A stretch of DNA of 64,000 bases from Cheilinus undulatus (taxonomy: Eukaryota > Chordata > Actinopteri > Labriformes > Labridae): positions 25,014,196 through 25,078,195 of the forward strand of contig NC_054873.1 of the NCBI RefSeq assembly GCF_018320785.1. The letters run 5' to 3'. Positions 55,833-64,000 of this stretch are shown here, piece after piece. Numbering within the stretch: position 1 is the stretch's first letter; the number at the start of each line of letters is the position of its first letter. The notes under the pieces were generated by a model, which did no database searches, had not been told where the DNA came from, and saw only the letters and a program-made list of their open reading frames with translations. Position numbers and translations under genes: made by a program.

Positions 55833-58625
55833 GTAGAGTTAAACACGTTTGCTAATGAATAATCTTCAGACGTTTCAGTCAGAAGACGTGAAGGGCCATC
55901 TTGTATTTCTTGTTTAGGTTTTGGACCTTTCAGACAGTTTCTAGTAAACCCCAGCTGGAAGGCGGCACAGGTGAGGTTGCTAATGTTTGATAACCCGATG
56001 TTTTGTGATGAAAGACCCCGTGGGGCAGGAGAGCTGAAACTGTCTCGTATTTCATGGCTTCAGGGGTTGGAGGTGGTCGGACTGGGAGAGCATTTGAGTG
56101 TTTACATCAAAGAGTTACCAGTTAGTTATGAGAAGACTCAACGAATCATTGCTGAGATCTGGCAGACTGTGAAACCAAAGGTAAAGTAAGCTCTTGTGTC
56201 AAGACCGTCGATGTTTTAAGATGTTTTTATTTTTATTATCATCTCAAGAATGGACTGCTGAAATAGCTTAAGTGGCAGCATTTGAACGGATGACCGAGCA
56301 GTTTGAAAGGTTAGAAATGTACCTTACAGAATGTGGCAAATATTTAGCGTTTGTGGGGGTTCATTGTGATGGCCAAGTTTCATTTCTTTTGTGGGTTTTT
56401 TTTTTAAAAACACTATTACTGTCCAGACAACCACAGTTAAGAAGTGCATGCTATATGCATACATGATATTTGCTGCTTTAATCTTTTTGTCTTCATTCAT
56501 CAGGGCATCAGGAATCAAAATAACATTATTTTGGATGTCAGTGTGTTTATCATTCCAACTGTGTTCTTGATTAGTCATAAAACAAATTATCTTAATGAAT
56601 ATTAAAATGTGTGTGAAAGCAGCACTCCCTGCTCTCTAAACTAAAGAGTACACTACAGCCAAGTTCAAGCTCCATCCTTTAATGCAGGCCATATTACATT
56701 TTATACTTAAATTATCTTCAGGCCGATTTATAATGAACCAAGGGCCACACTTGACCCTTAAGCCACAGTTTGGACACCCTTGGTTCAAGTTTTGAATTGT
56801 TTTAACTTTATATATACTTTGGAGAGGATGGAAATGAAGAAAAGTCAGCTTTTTCAATCGCTTTGAGATACTTTCATCAGCGGTGTGAAGTGCCAAGCAG
56901 ATTGTGGGTGTGGTGTAAAAGTAAAAGTTCAAAGGTTGGAGCCTTCAAGGTCAGTACGTTGTACTGAATTGTACATCTAACTGCTTAGAAAATGTGGGCT
57001 ATCAATTTTTGCCTAATCAAAATTTTCTGTGCAAAACAAACAAAAAAGACTTTCTTGACTTTACATTTGCTCTCAATATTTGGTAGTATTCTGTAGCATT
57101 CTACCAGTATTCTACCTTTTGGTAGATTCTTAGATTGAATTGATTTGTAATGTTAAGATTAAAAAAAACTAAACCTTATATATGGTATGTATCATGTTTG
57201 TAATGTTTGTTTGACAGTTGTCAATAAAGGTTTGTTTAGGAAAAGAAAAAGTGTCTACAATCTATTTGGTGCTCCTGCCACAATGAAGACATGTCATAGA
57301 ATTTTTTTAAATGACTGTTTTTTCACTTTCTGTTTTCTTGTTATTTCCTTCTGTCCTTTTCCTTAATGGAAAATAAATTTTAAAAAAGATCATTTGAAGT
57401 GAACACAAGATACTTGTGCCAGAAAGGATAAGCTCTCAGCAGAGAAATCCTAAACCAAGATAAGCCCTTAATATTGGCCACCACAAGCCAACTGTGAGAC
57501 TGATGGGCAGCAAAAAGCCAGGATTGTGGAGTGGGAACCATCCTTCACCAGTGTTTCGTTCTGTCAGTCCCACGCCACCTCCAGTAGGGTGGGCAGTCCG
57601 CCCACCATGCTAACACAGAGGCATTATTTACCTATCCCACCCTCCCACATGGCCACCACAGCCAAAACAGCAATCCCACCTTCAACAGTCTTAGGCTTCG
57701 TACATGTAAACTCCAGGTAGTGTCAGTGTACCCTAACAGGACCCATGGGTGCAACTACAAAAAGACAAGTACTCCTGACATTGCAAGGAGAACACAAGGG
57801 GAAACAGAGGGGCCGAGATAAGGGTGAAGAGAGAGAGACTTTAACAAGAGGGAGGGAGACATCTTTGCTCATCTGTTGTTGATCATGAAAAAAAATCTAA
57901 TGACAACGCTTTTTTCTGTATTTGTTATTGGTATCGGACATAAATCCAATGACCCAAAAAGTAAATGGACCCATATCCACCTCTTGTAAGCAGCAAAGAA
58001 CATGACCTCAGTTTCCCACTGTAGGCTGCAGCCCTGGTTTTGATACTAAATGTAAATGAAATAAAGTCATTCTGGTTATTAAGGTAAGGAACTCACTTTG
58101 GCCTCAATGTTTGTATATCCCAGTTTGCTATCCATTTAGGCATTGCCAGAGGATCCAGTGCTGTCATTCTGGAGCAAACAGGGAAGAACTGCGGATACAG
58201 GGACAAAGATGTGTGCGGCTACTGTCCAAAGAGTTTCTGCTGTGTGGAGGGAGGATCAGAGAAGCTGGACTCAATTATTAACATGAGAGTTGTCTCCAAA
58301 GAGTTTCAACGTGCAGGGATGGATGTCATTTATTCAAGAGATGCCGGCAGGTAGGTATGTGTTTCTGGACTGTGTTCACAGACACAGAAGAATATGAGTT
58401 CATGTTGTCTTTCCTCCTCTCAGATATCTGTGTGATTTTGCATATTACTGCTCGCTGTATCACGGTCAGAGGAGGGCAGCCCTCATCCACATTCCCTCCA
58501 CTGGTAGTCTGAGCTCAGCTGACAGACTGGTACCTCTGCTGCAGACCCTCATTAAGGCCATGCTTTGTCAGGATCTTTTAGAAATGGAGCAAACGGACGA
58601 CAGCAGCCACAGCTTCTGTAGGTAG
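55802..58625 (+). CDS. pgpep1l: Pyroglutamyl-peptidase I-like protein (5 exons, 209 aa)
   Basis: Exons are 55802-55832, 55918-55970, 56064-56180, 58124-58350 and 58424-58625, giving 630 nt in frame. The product is a peptidase family C15 enzyme, which removes an N-terminal pyroglutamate from peptides in the cytosol. The substrate-pocket motif GFGPF is at residues 11-15, followed by NPSW. The expected triad is present: Glu84 (AVILEQ), Cys146 (DAGRYLCDF) and His165 (ALIHIP). Length equals the 209 aa of human PGPEP1. A two-residue gap before the Cys loop (MDVIYSRDAG) sets it apart from PGPEP1. I call it the -like paralogue because it sits beside synm, as PGPEP1L does in human 15q26.3. It may well be active, since nothing catalytic is missing. 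The 3' UTR appears extremely short. Confidence 0.92.
55918..55970 (+). CDS. pgpep1l: pgpep1l exon 2
   Basis: Begins after TTGTTTAG and encodes GFGPFRQFLVNPSWKAAQ, the pyroglutamate-binding motif of family C15. Phase 0 before GTGAGG. Confidence 0.93.
56064..56180 (+). CDS. pgpep1l: pgpep1l exon 3
   Basis: Begins after GGCTTCAG and encodes GLEVVGLGEHLSVYIKELPV and SYEKTQRIIAEIWQTVKPK, phase 0 before GTAAAG. The ELPV(S)Y segment matches the EIPVEY segment of PGPEP1. Confidence 0.93.
56181..58123 (+). other. pgpep1l: pgpep1l intron 3
   Basis: 1.94-kb intron with GTAAAG donor and TATATCCCAG acceptor. A MITE-like piece at 56.70-56.79 kb (CACTTGACCCTTAAGCCACA, CAGTTTGGACACCCTTGGTT) resembles the fragment at 3.97 kb. 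No extra coding exon is needed for a full-length protein. Confidence 0.75.
58124..58350 (+). CDS. pgpep1l: pgpep1l exon 4, with catalytic Glu
   Basis: Begins after TATATCCCAG with FAIHLGIARGSSAVILEQTG (the LxVHVG equivalent plus catalytic Glu84), then the Cys-rich VCGYCPKSFCCVEGG. It ends DAG(R) in phase 2 before GTAGGT. A second AG (58140) inside the exon was rejected because it would delete the conserved FAIHLG. Confidence 0.93.
58424..58625 (+). CDS. pgpep1l: pgpep1l exon 5, with catalytic Cys and His, and stop
   Basis: Begins after CCTCTCAG, giving (R)YLCDFAYYCSLYHGQRRAAL and IHIP with Cys146 and His165, then a helical C-terminus. It ends HSFCR and TAG at 58623-58625. Confidence 0.93.
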
Positions 58626-58632
58626 ACCTACT

Positions 58633-58638
58633 AATAAA
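58633..58638 (+). terminator. Poly(A) signal of pgpep1l
   Basis: AATAAA begins seven bases after the stop codon. If used, the 3' UTR would be only about 25-35 nt. A second AATAAA lies at about 58.92 kb and may be used instead. Confidence 0.55.
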
Positions 58639-58639
58639 G

Positions 58640-61600
58640 TTCATTTGGATGAGAAAGCTCAGCCACACTCAGAGTTCTCATTCATTTATTTATTCAAAAT
58701 CTCAGAAAAAAAGAAAATACAAGAAATTCTCAGATACACATTTTTATTGATGGCATGTGAAAAATACACCATCTCACCTAATAGGTGTGAAAAAAACTTT
58801 GAGGCCTCAGATACAGAGCTTGAAAAAAGACAGATTTCAGTGATTTTTTTTTCCTTTTTTGATTATTTCTGTCCCCAATCAGACAAAGAACACAGATTTT
58901 GTGAAAGTTTTATAATAAAATAATAGCAGTAGAGCAAGGCCCCCTCAGAAGGTATAGGAATGCAAATCATAAAAACAGAGGCATGACAATGATAAACCTC
59001 AAACTTATTATTGCAGTTTGAATGCACTGACGCATCCTCCATGAACCTGAGGTCTGCATGAAGAACATTCGGAAGAATTGAAATAATAAAGATGATAAAG
59101 CTGATTGTTTACGTAGTACCTTTACACTGAAATGCAAGAAGCAGAATGTAGCAACTAGTGTGAAGCTGTAAACTTAGGCCTATCACCTTTTCTAGTCATG
59201 TTGTTTACTTTACACCACTACTACCCGTAATCTACGCACCATCCCTGTCCTTTATCTGTCCACGGGTGTGTTTAAATGCTGCAGTAACAGGTGTGACATC
59301 TAATAGACTCTAGTGTTTCATCAGTAATTCAATTCACTACAGCTCACTGTAATGTCTACTACCAGAACTGAAAGAAGCAGAAATAAATCCCTAATGTTTA
59401 TTGTAGCATATAGATAAAATATGCACAGATATGTTCAGTAACTACCCAGGCTGATGCTTGTCAGTGGTGATTTGTGTACCGGTGTGATATTTAGCAGCAA
59501 TCAGACCGTTTTTCAACCAAAAGGTCGTTCACTCTTTGATTGTTATTCTCTAAAATCATGCACAGATATAATGCCAGAGATTCAGCACCCAGATTTCACA
59601 TTAGACGCCTATTCATTATCCAATTTTTATTGCTTTTGGGTTTTATTTTTTTACCATAAGCCTCCAGACTAGAACCCTTCTGAAGCAGCACTCTTAAGAG
59701 TTTTAAGAGACGATTTAAAATGTAAAAGCCCTGTCACCACCTTCACACTCCACTTTTATATTAGATGGCATTATAAGGTCCACTGAGGTGACTGTTTGAG
59801 GAAGCAGCATTGGTTAAAACAGGCCAGAGAAGGCATGCTGAGTTAACTTCCTAAAAGCCTGATAATGGTCACTAAGATTCATCCTGATGACAGTGGAAAT
59901 GAGCGTGAAGTCGAGATAAAAATGCCACAAAGGCGCACAAAATGTTTAAATACGATGGTGAACTCTAGATGAATGGCTGATGTAGGACTGAAGCTGCTAT
60001 GAATAGTAGGTTTGTGTAGAAAGGACATAAATTTCCTTGTTACATTCACAGTACTGATGTATATACAGAAGTAAATGTAGATCTCTACTGTGTAAATGGT
60101 ATCAGGAGGTTTGGAATAAACTGAAGTAGTAAAATGTAGTTTCTAGTGTCAGGTAAGCAGAAAATACTTTCTTTTTTATTCTTGGTGTTTCATTAAACAT
60201 TTCCCTTTTTAAATATTCCACATGATAATTGTCTAGACTTTTCTATAAATGCCTTTTTGAGGAATAGCTGTAGGTTTCTGTTTTGAGGATCTGACGTTGT
60301 GATATTATGTTTGGAGAGAGTGGAGATGGCATATCTAATGTGGATGTTGTCCGATCAATAGCACCTGCTTTATTCCCTGCATCACTCATAACTAAACTGC
60401 CTTTACAAAGGCTGATTATATCGTTCTGCATCCCACTTTTCTTTTCCTCTTATGAACTTTCTAGGAAAGAAAGTTGATGGTCTGTATTAACAATCATCCA
60501 CATTGATAGTCCACCTCCTGTCCTGGTCTGCTGTGTGAGGTTTCTTTAGCTTCCTGTGGGTTTAATCCAGATGTTGAGGTTGCGTTACAAACTGATGAGT
60601 AAGAGTGAGATGTATTTGTTTTCAATACGCATACATGTATTTAAAAAAGAGTGAGGTAGATATATACTTGAATGAAAAAACAAAAAAAGATTTTTTTAAG
60701 TCCCCCAGTCATGACACCAAAGGAAATACATACAAAAAAATCCAACTTTATACTGAATTATGGGGCATTTATACAGTGATTTAAACTGATATCACAATAG
60801 GAAAATAAAAAATAAATAAATAACACTCCTACAAAAAAAATCTTTTAAAGAGATAGAGAATGAGAGAAAAAAATAATCACCAGGCAACATTTCCAAAAGA
60901 TGAGGAAAAAATCCTTCAAAACACTTTCACTGTTCAGCCTCCGTTTTAAGACCTTTTTTTTCCATTCAGACATTGAAATGTGTTCCCTTCCCTGGCCTTT
61001 AACCCATCCTTTATTTGGTATTCAGAAGCAGTGATTATGAAGACAAAAATAAGACCTGTTCTCTCTTTGAAGACAGCTGAAAGGAGGAAATGGATAGCGC
61101 TTGAGGGTTTCACAAAATAAAATAAAAATCTGCGATGGAGAAACGCCAAATTTGAATGATTGAGAGATGGTTAAGGCAAATAAGACAACCCAATTAGCCC
61201 TGTTGAGTCAAGAAGAGGCAGGAAACGGATGGGTTAAAAGACCAGATCTGGTGTAAAGTAAGTATTTTGTATACTGGAACTAATCCTGAATTCAAAAGGA
61301 GGCACCGAGGGGAAGGGGAGGGGTACAAGCCGAGACAAGTAGAGGACAATCATGAGAATGTGTGGAGAAAGCAAAGCCTTTACTTTGACCTGAGATTGAG
61401 ACGCACCTAGAGGGCAGTGCTAGGCGCAGTGCTAGACAACAAGTACAAAAAGGGTGCAGAAAGTACACACTCACACATTGAGCTAAGGTGTCCATTCCAA
61501 ATAATAATAATATTAATAACAATATAATAATAATAATATAGACATCTACAAAACAAATACAGAAGGAAAGATTTCATAAAAATAAAAAGGCAATGAGCAA

Positions 61601-62604
61601 AGTATAGTGTTAGAGAAAACCTTTTGGGGTAACAGAAAAATGTCTGATATCTAAATTATCTTATTTTTTGATGTTTTATCATTTTTTAAACAGATTGCGA
61701 AGATATAAGAAATGGACTGTAGTGGAGACCATAAAATACCAAACCTGAAGGATTTCTTTTATATATAACATCCAAAAGAGAAAAAGAATAAAATAGCAGC
61801 TTTGTTCTGTACAGACATAGAGGCAAACATTTTGAACCGTAAAAAGGTTTAAAAAAGTGACAAAACCAATAATGTGTATAAAAATGATCCTGCAGTCTAG
61901 TATACAACTGTAAGACCTTAATATGTGTTTGAAATGCAGAGAAACTAACCACTACTCCAGAGACCTGCTGTGATTTTAAAGTCGTCTCTAGGCTACTAAA
62001 ATCGGATCCAACACCTTCTTGTTTTCTGTCTCAGGTCTTCAGACTTTTTACCGTGTGTTTGATGCCATTTCATTTACATAGCAGCAATAGTACCTGCCAC
62101 ATGAAACACACACTTCAAACACATTTAAAAAAGATTCAGATCAATAAAAAAGTGGAGGCAGAATCGTATCCTTTCATGGTGCACAGAAATGACTTTGACG
62201 CTTTTTTTATATTCTATTTTAAAGAAAACTTCAAAGTCATGTTTATGCTCTTGATTCATGTTTATGTTTTGTTGTAATAAAGGCAGACAAAGGCTGTGAT
62301 TCAGAGTCGGCCCTTCGATTTTTAAAGATGAAAGAGAGTTAAAGTTTAGATCTAAACAGACTTTGGTGATGCAACAGAAAGTTTGGAGAAGCCCATCACT
62401 GCAACAACCTGCTAGCATTCACAGAATTGTAAGAAAATATAAACCACTAATTATTTTTACTATTAACTCATCCAGCTAACATATTTTGTCTGTCTGGTGA
62501 ATGAGATGTGAGAAAACAGCAATAATCATCCTACTTGGTGTCCTCTGAAAAACACTGATATATAGCCTAGTCCCCAAATGGCATAATCAAAAGACACAGA
62601 AAAG
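58640..62604 (-). other. Noncoding; possible igf1r 3' UTR on the minus strand
   Basis: No coding frame on either strand. In human, IGF1R converges on PGPEP1L and has a very long 3' UTR, so the same arrangement here would place the igf1r 3' UTR on the minus strand in this stretch. Minus-strand AATAAA signals near 58.69 and 58.74 kb would suit its end. This is inference from gene order; I cannot verify the sequence match. Confidence 0.35.
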
Positions 62605-63675
62605 CAGCAAATCTGACTTTTGTCTCTGAAAATAATAAATTTCACACAAAAAAGTAAAAGATTGTGTTTGGTCATTAAATCTTATACCATTAGAAAGCCT
62701 GCTGGTTTCCTAATACATGATGCTTTTGTGGGATGAGCAGCAGAGCTGAGTAAGTGGATTGCACCCATTAAATAAAATTGCTGAACAGCTTATACTGCTG
62801 TTGCTACCGACTCTTGTTTTGAGTGTCTGGTACCCCCAGGTGCTGACACCTGTGTGCATGGGCCCTGATTCAGTGGTCAGTAGGTGTCTGCTCCATATTT
62901 GGTATGCCAGGTTTGACTGATCTAGATAGGGCCTGTGTGATAGGACAACTTCAGGCTGGTGTTCCACTGAACCAAATTGTGGCATTATTTGGAGTGAGCC
63001 CTAGCATCATCTCAAAACTGAAGGCCAGGTTCCATATGATGGGGGATGTTAGAGACAGGCTGTGATGTGGGTGTCCCAAGAAGATGACACCCCAGTAAGA
63101 CCGTTTCCTTACCCTGTTAGGAACTGTAGGCTGTTTTCTATAGATTTGCAGTCAAAGTTTGCAGGACAATATGGCTGACAGCTCTCTGCCAGACAAACCA
63201 GAACAGATGCACACAGCCAACGTGCTATCTCAGAGGTCTACCATGATCAAACATCAAGCCTGTTTGCACTGGTGTTGGCAACACGTGAGGAAAGTTATGT
63301 TCAGTGATGAGTCCAGATTCTGCTGACAGCAGTTGGATCATGGGGTCAAAGTGTGGATTGATTGCTGATTGCTGCACCGATCGAGTAACATCTTTTGGTG
63401 GAGGCAGTGTGATGATGGTGAGGATTTGGCTCATTTTTTCACTGGTGCAACCCACACACTCAGCTCTGCTGCTCATCCAACAAATGGATGTTCCCTACAA
63501 ATGTGGCACATATAAAAAGGGAAATAAACAGGCTTTCCAAAAGTATAAGATTTATTGCCAAGAAGATCTTAAGTTTATAGCCAATTTCCAGTCTCTGTTT
63601 GTGATGTCTTTGTTATTGTTTATGAACAATAAATATTGCATAATTTTCAGATGTGAAAGTCTTTTTCATGTGCTG
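62605..63675 (+). mobile_element. Tc1/mariner-type transposon relic
   Basis: The plus strand shows degenerate transposase: DLDRACVIGQLQAGVPLNQI, FGVSPSIISKLKARF, then after several stops PQ*DRFLTL and TSFGGGSVMMVRIW, which match the helix-turn-helix and DDE region of Tc1-type transposases. The ends carry related inverted sequence (CAGCA...GACTTT...TCTGAAAAT). There are many stops and frameshifts; the borders are approximate. Confidence 0.7.
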
Positions 63676-64000
63676 TTTGTGATTTCCAATTAATTTCACA
63701 GTGTTGAGTTTCTCCTCAAAGTACCTCTTAACTCTCAACATTCACTCCATCTTTGATGCAGACACTAAACATTGAGAGAAAAACCTCGACTGCAGGTGTG
63801 AATGCATCCCATCAACAGTACCGCTGTCATTTATACAGTTACAAACCACACGCATGCAGCTGCTCCAGGAGCAGTTAGGACTAGAGATCAACATGAAGTC
63901 TGAAAAGTTTTCGTAATATTCTCAGATGGATCTCAACTCTGAATCACAGCCTGAAACAAGAAGGGCGACTTGTTTGAAATTAGAGGAAAAAGCTTGATTT
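63676..64000. other. Window end, no gene seen
   Basis: Unique-looking AT-balanced DNA after the Tc1/mariner relic. No frame or repeat recognised. Confidence 0.6.

Noticed and set aside
56272-56466. Possible extra pgpep1l exon in intron 3 (VGVHCDG...)
   Set aside because: The expected conserved segment is supplied by FAIHLG at the start of exon 4, and the total already equals 209 aa.
63304-63693. 129-residue open frame on the plus strand
   Set aside because: Part overlaps the decayed transposase (FGGGSVMMV) and the rest is noncoding; the transposon is dead.
1-64000. CRISPR arrays, bacterial operons, prophage or insertion sequences
   Set aside because: Introns, vertebrate gene families and eukaryotic transposons show this is fish nuclear DNA; no such structures were seen.

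Overview
The window is vertebrate nuclear DNA from a teleost fish, most likely a percomorph. Its genes are split by spliceosomal introns. The gene order ttc23 - synm - pgpep1l matches the human 15q26.3 block IGF1R-PGPEP1L-SYNM-TTC23-LRRC28 read in reverse. The repeats are typical of fish: Tc1 relics, hAT and TTAA-target MITEs, L2/Maui and RTE LINE tails, and a tRNA-derived SINE. The species cannot be fixed from the sequence alone.

Layout. Positions 1-23.5 kb contain no protein-coding exon I can support. They hold MITEs, a Tc1 relic (7.73-8.70 kb), a ~300-bp repeat present twice in direct orientation (10.6 and 11.4 kb), an L2 tail (14.56-14.85 kb), a SINE (17.58-17.75 kb) and several GC-richer blocks that look like conserved noncoding DNA, the best at 5.2-6.15 kb. 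ttc23 lies on the + strand from 23,923 to 42,022 in 11 coding exons (461 aa). A perfect RFX X-box sits 90 bp upstream of its ATG. Its fourth intron looks like a minor-spliceosome AT-AC intron and its sixth a GC-AG intron. Intron 5 is 12.3 kb long and packed with transposons. A Tc1 relic starts 60 bp after the stop codon and contains the first canonical poly(A) signal.

synm (synemin, an intermediate-filament linker) lies on the - strand from 54,313 to 45,755 in four coding exons (979 aa). Its intron 2 holds a candidate internal promoter: a MEF2 site, then a strong-Kozak ATG exon whose phase fits exon 3. This would make a synemin without its rod domain. pgpep1l (pyroglutamyl-peptidase I-like) lies on the + strand from 55,802 to 58,625 in five exons (209 aa), with the Glu/Cys/His triad intact and a very short 3' UTR. 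The remainder to 64 kb has no coding exon. From known gene order, 58.65-62.6 kb may be the long 3' UTR of igf1r on the - strand. A dead Tc1/mariner copy occupies 62.6-63.7 kb.

The three genes do not form a pathway. ttc23 is a ciliary Hedgehog-pathway gene, synm is a muscle/astrocyte cytoskeletal gene, and pgpep1l is a cytosolic peptidase. synm and pgpep1l start head to head 1.5 kb apart, and ttc23 and synm converge. I found no wholly new multi-gene system. The most notable signals are the unusual splice sites of ttc23 and the possible rodless synemin promoter.
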